DNA of 64,000 bases from Tolypocladium sp. Sup5 PDA-1 (lineage: Eukaryota; Ascomycota; Sordariomycetes; Hypocreales; Ophiocordycipitaceae), in the NCBI GenBank assembly GCA_000750105.3, contig JPHH03000021.1:1-64000 (forward strand), read 5' to 3'. The position numbers and the translations under genes are program-made. Positions within the stretch are counted from its first letter, which is position 1. Each line of letters begins with the position of its first letter. Below are positions 40,288-52,590 of this stretch, one piece after another. Below the pieces are notes generated by a model. That model saw nothing but the letters and a program-made list of their open reading frames with translations, made no database searches and was not told where the DNA came from.

Positions 40288-41248
40288 AGGGTGAAACAAC
40301 GGTGTATGAAAGGGCGGCATTTTGCAGGAAAGGAATGTTTTCGTGGTTAATTTTGGCATGCAGCTGAGCTGGCTATTCTTGGACATTTTTCTTCTTCGGG
40401 GGGGCGGGGGGGGTTATACCACTGGCGTTACGGGACAGCAAAGACTCATAGTGTATGCCTTGACTGGGCAGGAAGGGACAGACATACATTCTTAATTTAC
40501 ATTTGTACAATCAAACAGCGCCTCTGTGGACGGCTGTGACGTGAAAGACATGTGGTGTTTGCCCCCTCGAGTGTTACCCTGCCACGTTGTATGACTGCCC
40601 TTGTTTGCCATGAGCTCGGATGGTATGGCACTGGAGGGCAAACTCCATGGGCACGGGACTCGCGATACCGGTACGCAATGATGCAAACAACTCATTGTTG
40701 CCTTGTACGCGTGTGCTGACAATACCCCCAAAGCCTAAACCACAGACAAAGTACTGGGGGGAGATCTCGGATGCAGCGGGGAGATGTAGCAGATTGGCAG
40801 CCTTGCGTTGGAGTATACAGTTGGGGTTCACATACTATGCCCAGTGTTTCAGAGGTGGGCTTTACATCAGTCACATCTCACGTGGCGCAATGGAGAGTGA
40901 AGAAGTAGGTCATCATGAAAAGCGACTCCTAGATACAGGAACAGAGGTGACAAAAGAGAGGTAAAAAGAAGAACCATTACTTTTGGTAGCCCGCCACACC
41001 TTCGATTATTAAGGTGCAAAGGACTTCCTGAGCCTTCGTCACGCAGCCAATTCGATCTTTGCCCTCAAGCCACCGCGAGACCGGCCGTCGAGATACGTGG
41101 TCCCGGATGTCCCTCTAGAAACGCAAATCTATCAACAGCTGCAAAGGAAATCACCGTGAACACTCCACCAGATGCCAAGTCTGCCGCGGCAGGGGCTACC
41201 CAATGGCAAAAGCAGCCCGAGAGGGAAGACGGTCGAGGGTGATGCTTT
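40288..41248. other. Intergenic between convergent genes
   Basis: Nearly 1 kb of 3' flank between the membrane-protein gene (+) and eIF4A (-). A G-rich run lies near 40398-40414. No gene is supported. Confidence 0.6.
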
Positions 41249-42702
41249 TTAGATGAGGTCGGCCACGTTCATGGGCATCTCCTCGATCTGGGTGCTGTAG
41301 AACTGCTCAATCTCGCGCATCATGCGGACATCGTCGGCGGTGACGAAGTTGATGGCAACGCCCTTTCGGCCGAAACGACCGCCACGACCAATTCGGTGGA
41401 TGTAGTTCTCGCGGTTGGCGGGCAGGTCGTAGTTGATGACCAGGGAGACCTGCTGGACATCGATACCACGGGCCAGAAGGTCGGTGGCGATCAGGACACG
41501 AGACGAGCCGGAGCGGAACTCCTTCATGATCAGGTCACGCTGAGCCTGGTCCATGTCACCGTGCATGGCCGAGACGGTGAAGTCGCGGGCGGTGAGCTTG
41601 TCGGTGAGCCAGTCGACCTTTCTGCGGGTGTTGCAGAAGATGACGGCCTGCGTGATGGTGACGGTCTCGTACAGATCGGAGAGGGTGTCGAGCTTCCACT
41701 CCTCCTTCTCGACGGCAATGTAGAACTGCTTGATACCCTCCAGGGTAAGCTCGTCCTTCTTGACCAGGATACGGACGGGGTCACGCATGAAGCGGGTGGT
41801 GACCTCGAGCACGTCCTGGGGCATGGTGGCGGAGAGCAGGACGACCTGGGTGGACTGAGGAAGGAGCTGGAAGATGTCGTAGATCTGGTCGGTGAAACCG
41901 CGAGACAGCATCTCGTCGGCCTCGTCGAGGACGAACATCTTCATGCTATCAGTCTTGAGGAAGCGGCGCTGGATCATGTCCTGGACACGGCCAGGGGTGC
42001 CGACAACGACCTGAGGGCCGTCCTGGAGGGCCTTCATGTCGTCGCGGACGCTGGTGCCACCAATGCAAGCGTGGCACTCAATGTTCATGAAGTCACCAAT
42101 AGCGACGACAACCTTCTGAATCTGCTGAGCAAGCTCACGGGTGGGGGCCAGAATCAGGGCCTGGCACGACTTGACCGCGGGGTCGATCTTCTGGAGAACG
42201 GAAATGGAGAAAGTTGCCGTCTTGCCAGTACCAGACTGGGCCTGGGCAATGACATCGTGGCCCTTGATGACGGGCATGATCGCACGCTGCTGGATGGCTG
42301 AGGGGCGCTCGAAACCATAGGCGTAGACTGGACGGGGGTGGTCAGCGACGTGGGGCAAACGTCAAGGCCAGCGGCAAACTCACCACCACGGAGAAGCTCA
42401 GACTTGAGGTTCATGTCATCGAAAGAGTCGACAGTCTCGTCATAGTTGGACTCGATCTGCCCTGTAATCCATGCGTGTTAGTTGCTGGGCTACTGTAATG
42501 CGGCAGAGGCGGGTGGAAGAGAGGGAGGGAGGGGAGCCGCATCGTGGGGCATTTGGACCGACGGCGATGGTGCAGCCCGCCCCCTGATAACAGGCGAAAT
42601 CGCGGTGCGAAACCCCGTCTCTCCCTCTCCGCGACAGCGCCTCGAGCCGGGCGAGAGTATCTTACCCTCGGGGACGTCCTCGAGTCCCTTGTCGGTAGCC
42701 AT
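41249..42702 (-). CDS. TIF1: ATP-dependent RNA helicase eIF4A
   Basis: Exons 42702-42666, 42461-42384 and 42327-41249 give 397 aa, the standard length. The Q-motif region (GFERPSAIQQRAI), motif I AQSGTGKT, PTRELAQQ, TPGR, DEAD (in VLDEADEML), SAT and HRIGRGGRFGRKG are all visible. eIF4A unwinds mRNA 5' UTRs in the eIF4F complex. The 204-nt intron 1 (42462-42665) is long for this window; the second is 56 nt. Codon use appears strongly biased to C-ending codons, as expected for a highly expressed gene, and this leaves long antisense frames open. Confidence 0.97.
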
Positions 42703-43542
42703 GATTGCGGTTGTAGAAAGAAGTCTAGATCAAGCACAGCTCGATCTAGAGACGTCGAAAGCGTGGGGTTGCGGATGGAAAAAATTCGCAGGCTCCTCGG
42801 TCGAGAAGGCTGCGGCTGGCGCTGAAGAGAAGGTAGGGAATCGACTAGACTCGCGCGCTCTCGAAATGGACGAGAGCTGACAGAATCTAGGAGGTGGTGG
42901 GATATCTCGTTGCGATGTTCCTTTGAGAAGGGTTTGGAGAGAGAGGAGAGAGAAAAAAAAATATCGGTTGAGGGGCGCTGGTCGACTTGTATTTTTTCCC
43001 TCCTGCCCACCTGGGGAGCCAGCCAATCAGCGGGGCTGGTATCGGAGGTGGGCCCACGCTTAGGGTACCTTCCAGCGTACCACAGCAGTGCATTTCACAG
43101 CCATGGGGTACTTTTCTGGACCTGCCACCGCCCGGCGCCCCCAGGCAAGGAATTTTTTTCCACCTCGAGTTTTACCGTGCGTGGTGGCGGACAATCCAGT
43201 GGCTTCAGCCGCTGGCACACACCAGTGCCACCGCCAACCATTGGCACTTACAACACTCGTTCACCACTCGCCCATCCATTGTGACTGACTGACACACGCA
43301 CCCACGAGCGACTGTCATCACCACCGTGTGTCTCGGCTTCGTTGGCGGTGACTCCGTCTCTTTCGCGCGCCGTCTCTCATATTTTGCCTGCGTCAGCATC
43401 TGACTCACTGTTCGGTGCCTGCCAACATCAGTCTAAGGTTCCTAGGGCAAGACAGCCGTTGCATGTACTCCGTACGGTAGGGCAGATTTCGTGCCTGCTA
43501 CGCCCCAAAAACGCCCTAGAACTCTCGTCCCGTATCAGGACG
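42703..43542. other. Divergent promoter region
   Basis: 840 bp between eIF4A (-) and the JmjC gene (+). It contains an A-run near 42952-42960 and GTACTCCGTACGG at 43465-43477. No gene is seen. Confidence 0.6.
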
Positions 43543-45333
43543 ATGCCGTCCGCGATGGCCACAAGCCCCAGCCGCCAGCATGGCTCACTCGTCAATGGCA
43601 CTGGCGGATCTCATGAGTCATCCGCTGTCGAGGCAAGCGCCAGTCATTCTTCCTCGATTCCCTCGCATCCTCTCGGAGTCAAGCCGCTCGGGAACCGCTA
43701 CCTGTCTACTGGACCCAACGCACGGGCGAGCGTTGGCACATGGGCCGTTCTTCCCGATGAGATGCTTACGGTGGTGCTGGAGCACCTTGGCAAATCCGAA
43801 GTCTTGAACCTCGGCTCGACGTGCAAGTTCTTCTACGCTTTCTGCCACCTAGACGAGGTATGGAAACCACTGTTTCTTGGGTAAGTCCTTTGTATTCTGC
43901 GCTCTCACATCTCTGGAACCATTATCATGAGCATTACGTGATGTGTGTTATTGGACCAGTGGGACTTGTTCTCCTTTGAGAAAGGCCTGGATGACAGGAT
44001 AGTTTCCCTGGATCCTATCACACGGCTTATATTACAGTCTGGCAAGTGCCTAGGACTCTACTTGGGATGCCAAACGACCACCTACTTCATTGTTGCGGTG
44101 CTCTTGTTTCTCACGTTTACCCCGTCCCGACTTATAACTAACCATGCTCGGGGTAGATTGCCAAAGGAACATAGTCAGCCACTTCCATGGCAAGGATCCT
44201 GGAGGTCTACGGTCCTGGCATTGCCAAAGGAACGAGAAGCGAATGTGGACTGCAGCAATGTCTTCTCCGACGTCTTGCACCGGCCATTTGCTTGCACAAA
44301 TATCAACCTGGCGCAGTTTGTGACCAACATTCCGAAGGCTAATCAGATCCGCCGTTTCGACAACCTCACATATGAGCAGTACGCTGAGCGATGGACTGAG
44401 CAGCCGTTTGTCCTGACGGACTGTATCCAGGACTGGCCCGTGTGCTCCCAATGGACCATCGACAGGCTCCTGCAAGACTATGCCGACGTCGACTTTCGAG
44501 CGGAAGCGGTGGACTGGAAGTTTGCGCGGTACTGCAGCTACATGCGCGAGAACAGGGACGAAAGCCCCTTGTACCTGTTTGACCGCAAATTCGCGGAGAA
44601 GATGGATATCAAGATCGGGCGCGAGGCGGATGCGGCATATTGGCGGCCGGACTGCTTCGGCCCGGACCTATTCGAGGTCCTGGGAGAGGAGCGGCCGGCT
44701 CACCGATGGCTGATTGTTGGACCGGAGAGAAGCGGTTCTACCTTTCACAAGGACCCCAATGGCACCAGCGCCTGGAACGCCGTGATCCAAGGCGCCAAGT
44801 ATTGGATCATGTTTCCGCCAACGGCACAGGTGCCGGGGGTGTACGTGTCGCAGGACAGCAGCGAGGTGACGAGCCCGCTCAGCATTGCCGAGTGGCTGCT
44901 GACCTTTCACGAGGAGGCACGCCGGTCGCCAGAGTGCATCGAGGGCATATGCCACGCTGGCGAGATTCTCCATGTTCCGAGTGGATGGTGGCACCTCGTG
45001 GTGAACACGGAGAGCGGGATTGCCCTGACGCAGAACTTTGTGCCCCAGTCGCCGAAGCTAAACCTGCTCTCCGAAGTGCTCCTGTTTTTGCAGGACAAGC
45101 CGGACCAGGTTTCCGGGTTTGCGAGGGACATTGACAACCCGTACGAGCTCTTCACCGAGAGGCTCCAACGAGAGTATCCCGAGGTCTTGGAAAGGGCTCT
45201 GGATCTGGTGGACAGGAAGAGCGGCAAGAAGCGCAAGTGGGATACGGCTGTTGGGCGAGACGAAGAGGAGCAAGGGGCAGCAGGCTTCAGTTTTGGATTC
45301 GGAGGCGGCGACGATGACGACGAGATACCCTGA
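43543..45333 (+). CDS. F-box and JmjC-domain protein (JMJD6-like)
   Basis: Exons 43543-43880 and 44157-45333 give 504 aa. A Ser-rich N-terminus leads to an F-box-like segment at about residues 66-110 (LPDEMLTVVLEHL ... CKFFYAFC). A JmjC/cupin domain follows, starting near GSWRSTVLAL. The iron ligands are H310 and D312 in STFHKDPNGTSAW and H392 in VPSGWWHLVV; the 2-oxoglutarate-binding Lys is probably in QGAKYWIMFPP. This arrangement matches fungal F-box JmjC proteins related to JMJD6, which are Fe(II)/2OG oxygenases acting as lysyl hydroxylases or demethylases. Substrates are unknown. The tail is basic (KSGKKRKW) then acidic. The 276-nt intron has a GTAAGT donor, a TAACTAACC branch and a GTAG acceptor. 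Confidence 0.88.
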
Positions 45334-46554
45334 AGCAAACGGGCGTCAAACGAGAGCATTTTAGAACAACATGAACTTGGTTGATGGTGGCTAGATGATA
45401 TGCAGCTATAAGGCTGTTTCGACATGGATGTCTGTGTTGAATGCAGTGTCGTTATCTGATCCGAGGCTGCTGGTTCTCCGCTGTTTCAGTACCAAACCAA
45501 GGCAGCCCGGAGGTCCGTGGAAGGGGGAGATGATGCCATTCAGGGCCAGTATCCCTTCAGCGCGCTTCGACCAATCACCATCGGCTCACCTCCAAAAGCA
45601 AAGCCGTTGGCGATCGCGCCAGTGCGTTCGGGGCACTGTCCACCAGCCTCATATCATGATCGATGGCTCGGGGGTAGCCTGGTGGGTGAGGTGAGGTCGG
45701 CTGCGTTGCCGTCAGTGGACGGGAGGGGAGGCAAGGAGCCCGGGGCCTCAGCATCGCAGGCGCTGGAGGCTCCACCGACAGACACCCGCCCTCTGGGCTG
45801 CTGTACGAGTACCTAAGGTATGTAGTCCGTAGCTTGCCGCTAATTTTGGACTCCACTGCGGGTAGGTGGGAGCTGGAGCTGCTGACTCGGCTGGCGCCTC
45901 GTCGCGCGGGTCTCGTCCATCCTCAACCTCTCCTCACCCTCTCCGCCCCGTGGCCGTCAAACCGCCGCGCGCGACGACGACTCTGCCTTGTCCAAGCTGG
46001 TGCCGGGGCCCGTGTGCGCAGTCAGCTGCGATTCCGCCATCTCCAGCGGCTTCACCAGAGGCCAGCATCTACCCCAGGACCCTCAGCGCTGGCCGTGGAC
46101 ATTCTACGGCGCAATGTGAGCTTTCGTCGGTTGCGTCCTGCCCGTCTACCTGCCCTGCCGAGCCCGCCACCTCCCCATCTCGCCTCACGTCGCCTCGTCT
46201 ACCTCTGCCCGTCTTACGCGCGCGCTTTCGTTGTCCGCCTGCAGTGCACCGGCGGCAACCGCTTAGATGTGAGCTTCAGCCTGGCAGCTCTATGCTGCCG
46301 TCTCGTTCCTTGGACGCGTCGTGGCTAACGGAGCGCCAGCAGCCCGTGGTGTATCCGTTTCTCGGTTCCCTGTCGCAACCTCCTGTCAAACGACGCCCAC
46401 CCCCCTGCCTTCCGACTCCCGTAGTGTCGCACCCGAAGGAAGTCGGCAGAAACGTCGCTCCGTTCACTTCAACCTAGTATTATACCCCGTTCCGTTCTTC
46501 AGCCTTCTTTGATTTGCCCTCCGCCCGTCGGCCTGCCGCCGAGCCACTACGACC
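45334..46554. other. Intergenic and long leader of the CCCH-Smr gene
   Basis: 1.2 kb upstream of the zinc-finger gene, CT-rich over about 45900-46550, which suggests a long transcribed leader. Frames up to 203 codons begin with non-ATG codons and show no conserved content. An ACCTAAGGTA string lies near 45811. Confidence 0.55.
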
Positions 46555-48865
46555 ATGGTCTCCGACGAGCACTATGAACTGTGCCTGCCCGTCTTGCAGG
46601 ATCCCACCCTCGAAGATGAGGATAAGACCGACAAGCTCGAGGAGATTCTCAAGAGGGAGACGCAGCTGGCGGGCTCCTCGCTTGACAACGTCATTCTCGA
46701 TGCCCTGTGGAGATACCGTGAAGGAGGAGGGACGTCGACCTCGCCCCCGCCTCTCCGGCAGTCCATCCTCCGTCGGCCTTCTCCGGCCTCCTGGCGCGGA
46801 TCTCCAACGCCGCTGTCTGGATCTCCACGGCTGGGTGTGAGCCCGCTTGCCCCGCCCGGGTTCATCCCCTCTACATTCAGTCGAGCCAAGTCGTCGACGG
46901 CCTCGCCATTCTCATCCCCTCGGGCGTCCCCGCGCCTCGCTCTTGCGACGCCGGCTATACCCCACAGCCCGAACCTCAACGCCTATGAATTTGCAAGCGA
47001 CTCTACTCCTGCCACGGAGATCTTGGGCGACTATCAGTCTGAGAATGTTGAATGGCTTGTCAATGACGACTCCGCCAGCGGTTCCTCGTCTGTCGGGACG
47101 CCGAGCGGCCTCAATGCTGCGGCCCCCGAGTTCTCTTCCATGTCGTCGCAGCAGGCTGACATGTCTCCCTACGACATGCTACGCTCCATCCTCGGACAGA
47201 CCCGGACCGACGAGGACATCGAAGCCGCACTTGCCATGCATGGCTACGACCTTAGCGCGACTATTGCTTCCATCATGGAAAATCAGACCCAGGATGGAGG
47301 ACTCATGGCCGTGCCAATGGAGGAGCCGAAGAGCGTGCTAATTGGCAAGTCGATTTCTGCTGACGGACGCCCGACGACGCCCGCTGGCCAGCAGAAGTCT
47401 GGGGTCATCTGCAAGTTTTACATGTCGACGGGCCAGTGTCTCCGTGCCGACTGCCGCTTCAGCCATGATCTCAGCAACCACCTTTGCAAGTAAGTCGCTA
47501 TTCTTATTAGCAACCATCGGTGCTGTGGAGAACACTCCGCTAACAAGCTCGCAGATATTGGGTCATGGGAAATTGCCTCGCCGGCGATACCTGCATCTTC
47601 TCCCACGACCCCTCCAAGTTCATGAACAAGCTGTCGGTTGAGGATGCCGGCACTACCTCGACCGGGAACCAAGGCAGCCTCCAACTACAGGATATAAACT
47701 TGTTCCCTTCCCTGCAGCAAGAAAGCCCAAGCTACAAGGGCGTTTACATGGGGAGTCCGAGCCTGGCTGCAGCAGGGCTCACCCCCCCGCCGGGCCCGCG
47801 TCACTTCCTTGGCATGGAGAGCCCACGCCTGAGATCTCGACCTGGAAGCCGACAGCAAGCAAAGGACATGACTGCGTCGGCTCCAGCCATGGACGACAAT
47901 GAAGCGTTTCCATCCCTGGGCTCAGCTTTAGCGAAGCAAGGAAAGAAGCATCACGGCAAGCGTGGCGGCCACGGCCACGGGCATAAGGAAAACCTCGCCC
48001 CTAGCTCGTTGGCAGACATTGTCAAGAGGATGCCATCTCCGGCTCCTGGGCCGTCTCGCCCCGAATCCAGACGGTCCGGCCACAACGGAGGTAACAGTTT
48101 GGTCCGAAACGGCGAGAACAGCCCGGCTGCTCAGGCAATCCCTAGCCCCAAGCATGTTCCCTGGCTAGAGACGGGTGAGCGGGCGAATAAGACGTATCTG
48201 AAGGCCCGCCAAGAGGCTATCAAGCACGGCGGTCTTCGGAATAAATTCCTGCAGAGGTATGCTGTACTCCAAGTCGCGAGGTTGTGTCACGAGCTAACGA
48301 GAGCACCAGTGCCGCGCAAGCGTGGAACCGCAATGACGCGAGAGCTGCCAAGGCCCTCAGCCTTCGGGGCCAGAGTGAGAATGACTTGATGCGAAAAGCC
48401 CATAGGGAGGCAGCGCGCGAGCTCTACGAGCAACGGAACAAGAGCAGCATGAGCAACTCGTTGGAGATCTACGTCGATCTCCACGGCCTCCATCCAGAGG
48501 AAGCGGTAGAGTACCTGGAGAAGGTTCTGGTGGAGAACAGCAAGGAAGCGAGGCCCGTCTACACCATCACGGGCACAGGCCATCACAGCAAGAACGGCAA
48601 AGACAAGGTGGGCAGGGCGATTCGCAACTTTCTCAACGAGTGGCGATATGCCTACCGCGAGTTCTCCGTGCCGGGCGACCGCAACAACATGGGCGGCATC
48701 CTGGGGGTTGACGCTCGCAGCTTCGACAAGTCTCTGGCGAGAGAGGGAGCCGGGGAAGAGGACAAGGAGGAGGTGGACATCCTCAGCCAGGGGGTAGAGA
48801 TTGGGGATGGCAAGGTGAGGCTGCTGGTGAGGGATCCCCCCAAGGGCCCGACCGGCCGACGATGA
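46555..48865 (+). CDS. CCCH zinc-finger, CUE-like and Smr-domain protein (Cue2-related)
   Basis: Exons 46555-47489, 47555-48256 and 48310-48865 give 730 aa. Order of parts: a Ser/Pro-rich region with short SP repeats; a CUE/UBA-like helix set (about 203-243, SPYDMLRSILGQTRTDEDIE); two CCCH fingers (about 285-330) in CKFYMSTGQC ... FSH and CKYWVMGNC ... FSHD; a disordered middle; a DUF1771 helix (about 546-595); and an Smr domain with DLHG (D602, H604) and TGTGHHS (633-639). Smr plus DUF1771 plus CUE is the architecture of yeast Cue2, the endonuclease that cuts mRNA in no-go decay; the D-x-H motif is retained. The added CCCH pair is found in filamentous fungal relatives. Catalytic activity here is inference. 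Confidence 0.9.
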
Positions 48866-49151
48866 CGTTTGAGGATGAAAACCGTAAAATAGCAGAAGAC
48901 CCAGATATCAATCAGTACACAAATGATAGGGTGAAGCCGGAAGGACAGTAACCCTGCTGGCAAAGTTATTGTTGGTGACGACGGTCCCCTGAAGCTTAAT
49001 CCGAGTGGCTTTTGCCTACACGCGCGATGGACGAGCCCCAGGCAACACAACAACTTTTACGGCTTCATCACCTGACGGATAACACTGTCTGTACCTCTTC
49101 TTTCATTTCTTTGATACAAACCGTCCAAACTGCATGTTTTGACGGTTGAAA

Positions 49152-49977
49152 ATGCCTACAACTGATTCAGGTAAGTGGCCCCCATGATCCTCAACGATTC
49201 ATGATACACTAACACTGGCGTCTCGCAGACTCGTTTGGCGAGGAGAGCCTGGTGACCCTGAGCAGGAAACCGGGTTGCTCCGTCTGCAAAATCGGAAGCG
49301 ATCTCGTCTCCAAGGACGGCAAGCGAGTGACGCGCAATGAAGAGGCCGCCCTGTGGTTCGTGCGGGAGCGGTCCAGCGTGCCCGTGCCAAAGGTGTATGC
49401 GGCGCGCTATCAGCAGATGGGCCGCCACAGAGTTGGGTCTCTGCTGATGCAGTTTGTCGAGGGCACTACGCTCAAGAGTTCGTGGGGCGGGTTTGACGAG
49501 GCGACCAAGGAGCGTATATGCCATGATACGTGGGCGCTGATCGGGGAGCTGCGCATGATTCCGAGGCCCGCGGGGTGGGCTCACATGAACCACTGCAGCG
49601 CTGATGGCTCCCCGGCGGGCGATGTGCCCGTCCAGGGCGTCCAGACTCCCACGGCTCCGACACCAGACGATGGCTCTCTGTGGAGCCGCATCTCTGAGCG
49701 CTACCTATGCGGCAACACCAGGCCATCCAACCGTGGCGATGGCGGCGTCGCCGTGTCCGAAGTCATTCCCCAGTCCGTCTTTACGCACGGGGACATGGCG
49801 CCGCGGAACGTCATGGTCGATGCCGATGGACATATCACGGGCATCCTTGGCTGGGAGAATGCGGGCTGGTATCCGGATCACTGGGAGTACACGAAGATGA
49901 TGAGGCCGGCCCGCGAGGAGGACTGGCAGGCGTGCATGGAGCGGACGAGGCCGGAGCAGTGGCGGTGGGAATTCTGA
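49152..49977 (+). CDS. APH-family (aminoglycoside phosphotransferase-like) protein
   Basis: Exon 1 is only 19 nt (49152-49170); exon 2 is 49229-49977; the product is 255 aa. The kinase-like fold is visible in VPVPKVYA (hinge approach), the Brenner-type HGD at 193-195 and N200 in HGDMAPRNVMVD. The position where these enzymes normally have the metal-binding Asp (IDWE) is Gly214, giving GILGWENAGWYPDHWEY. Many small fungal APH proteins of this lineage show the same Gly, so it may be a subfamily trait, and activity is uncertain. The substrate is unknown; these proteins are not presumed to confer drug resistance. The intron has a GTAAGT donor and CTAAC branch. Confidence 0.85.
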
Positions 49978-50827
49978 GGGCATCAGGAAGGGGAGGCGTG
50001 GTGTGGTTTGTGTTGACTGCGGGAGAGAGAACGGGTTGCTGTCTGTACTCTGTTGTTGGAAAGGATTCAACGGTTGAAGACGAGGAGTCGATGGGTTGTC
50101 GTCCAAAGTAGGTATCACCAGGAGTGGACTTGGAGCCACGTGGTGGAGACATGTTCCTAAAGAGCATTGCTCCTTTTTGTTAAAGGCAGCTTTAACATGC
50201 ATAGAATATTGGCAATACGCAAGCAAGCCGGTAAATGATGTCGTGTGTTGGTTGTTCTTTGTTGCCTACGTAGGCGGCTGTTAATAATATATATTACCTA
50301 CCGGCGGTCTGCACCGAGTAACCATCTCAGAATCCTGACGTAAGAAATCAAGACTTCCGCCGCAGGCTCAGCCTCAGGAGCCGCATCATCGTAGCCCCCC
50401 CCAACGTCATCTCACCTCAGACACGAACACGCACGACGCCTTGGCTCCCTCGATTGCCGCACAATCCGAACCACCCTCGCGCTCGCAACTTCAACTCGCA
50501 ACGGAGCGAAATTGCCTGTCGATACTTTGCCGACCCGGGCTGGACCCCTGATCTGAACGCCTCCCGATCTCGACCCGCTGCGGAGCCGAGCCGAGAAGCC
50601 CGAGCTGCGGGAACCGAACCAGGGCAGGGCAGGGCGACGCCGACGCGACACGTTTCTGTTTCAGCAGCGGTTTGACTTGCCTACGTATCCGAGTTGAATC
50701 CGCGGTCGGGCATGGAACGGTAGCCGCTCGAGGGACCATCGTCGCCGCTACCAACCCGGACCCAACCCCTTCCCTCATACCACATACGCGCACCCCCTTC
50801 GTCCGCAACGCCCATCGCATCGCGAAG
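49978..50827. other. Intergenic
   Basis: 3' flank of the APH gene and promoter of the TVP38-like gene. The palindrome-like string GCCTACGTAGGC lies at about 50265-50276. No gene is seen. Confidence 0.6.
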
Positions 50828-52077
50828 ATGCCCGCGGCTGGACACACCGCCACAGCCAACAGCGGCGGCCTCTCCTCAGGCTCCAGCTCCGCGAGATCAT
50901 CGCCAGCGCCGCCCTCGCCCGCGCCCGCGCCCCCGCCGCCGCCATGGTCGCGCCGCCACCCGTCCTCGCGCCGCCTCTCTGAGCGCACCGCGGCGTCGCG
51001 CTCGCGCTCCTCGGCATTCAACCCCATGGAGCTGCTGCGCCGGGGCTGGAGGACGTACATCGCCTGGAGCGAGCGCCTCGTCGCCGCATGGCTGCGCCTG
51101 TCGCCGCTGCACCGCGCGCTCGCCGCCGCCGCCTGCGTCCTCGGCTGGGTCATGCTGATCCTCATGCTCGTCTACTCGCACCGCTTCTTCGCCTGGCTCG
51201 CGCCGCACTCGCGGGCCTGGCGCGAGCGGCCCGGCGGTTGGCTGCTCGTCTTCTTCATGGTCTTCGTCACCGCCTTCCCGCCCGTCATCGGCTACTCGAC
51301 CGCCACGACCATTGCCGGCTTTGTCTACGGCTTCCCCATGGGCTGGCCCATCGCGGCGTCGGGTTGCGTCGTCGGCAGCCTGTGCGCGTTCCTGGCGAGC
51401 AGGACGGTGCTGAGCGGCTACGTGGACCGCATGGTCGGCAAGGACCATCGCTTCGTCGCCCTGGGACAGGTGCTGCGCCACGAGGGCATCTGGTACCTCA
51501 CCGGCATCCGCTTCTGCCCCCTGCCGTTTAGCCTGAGCAACGGCTTCTTGGCGACGATACCGAGCATCTCGCCCCTGGCCTTTGCGCTGTCCACCGCTTT
51601 ATCAAGGTACGCCGTTCCCCTTACCGAGACTCAGATATGCATGTACACGCAGCTGACAAGCACAGCCCCAAGCTCCTCATCCACGTCTTCATCGGCAGCC
51701 GCCTCGCCGTCCTCGCTGAAGAGGGCGACTCCATGACCGCCGGCGACAAGGCCATCAACTATCTCGGCATGGCCGTCGGCGGCATCGTCGGCATCGTCGT
51801 CGGCCTGGCCATCTACCGCCGCACCATGGCCCGAGCCGCCGAGCTGCAGCGCGAAGAGGGCGTAGCCGCCGCCGAGGAGGGAGACGCCGGGTATGAGGAC
51901 ACGGACGCGACGACCTTGATGGACCCGGAGGACGCGGCGGCCATCATGTCCGACGACGACATGTCGCTGTGGGATGCGAACGGAGCCGACTCGTGGGGCG
52001 AGGGGTACGAGGACGACGATGAGGGAGTGAAGAAGAGCAACAAGAAGCATGCGGGCGACGATGCTAGTGATCTGTGA
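50828..52077 (+). CDS. TVP38: Tvp38/VTT-domain Golgi membrane protein
   Basis: Exons 50828-51606 and 51666-52077, with a GTACGC ... CTGAC ... CAG intron, give 396 aa. After a Pro/Ser-rich cytosolic N-terminus come several TM helices (about 95-116, 138-158, then the VTT/SNARE-associated core). The hallmark motifs are GYSTATTIAGFVYGFPMGW, FLASRTVL, and a reentrant loop with RFCPLPFSLSNGF. A C-terminal TM (NYLGMAVGGIVGIVVGL) and an acidic tail follow. The family (Tvp38, TMEM41/VMP1, DedA) includes lipid scramblases of the Golgi/ER. The start is the first ATG in frame; the reading frame extends upstream only to TTG. Confidence 0.9.
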
Positions 52078-52590
52078 GAAAAGTCCGCCCTTGCTGGATA
52101 TGCTGGGCGAAATGGTCGATGGTTCCAGGGACCCGATGACGGTGCTTTTGGAGGAGGTTAGGCATGCTGATTCACTGGACTTTGTTGCTTTGATATATAG
52201 ACACAGCGTGTTTGGCGTCGTACACTAGTCATTTGGAGAACACGGATTTCTTGGGAACAGCTGAGCATTGTATTGTACCCAATATTGATGTCTCGTAGAA
52301 TACACCCCGTACGGAGGGGCAAAACATAGAATTGGATATCATGGTCGAAACGAACGCAGTATCCCGTTGCCCAGTCATTAAGGCGTAATCTCAAACGTCC
52401 AAATATCAAAGCCAAGTACTCCCAATCTGATCCTGGAGGTTCGTGTCTCCATTCCCTGTCGAGTTCCCAACGCCGTCGCTTGTATAACGTCATAATGTGT
52501 AGTACAGAAAAGGACAAACCCCCAGCCAAGAAAGAGCAAACTCGCTACGCAAGAAACACAGAAAGAGAAAAGCACCAAAGTCGAAGGTAA
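52078..52590. other. Intergenic between convergent genes
   Basis: 3' flanks of TVP38 (+) and the unknown minus-strand gene. CCCCGTACGGAGGGG lies near 52305-52319. No gene is seen. Confidence 0.6.

Noticed and set aside
41396..42301. Plus-strand 301-codon frame opposite eIF4A
   Set aside because: Antisense shadow caused by strong codon bias in eIF4A; the sense frame carries all helicase motifs.
45866..46477. 203-codon plus-strand frame before the CCCH-Smr gene
   Set aside because: Begins with a non-ATG codon, sits in a CT-rich leader and shows no domain.
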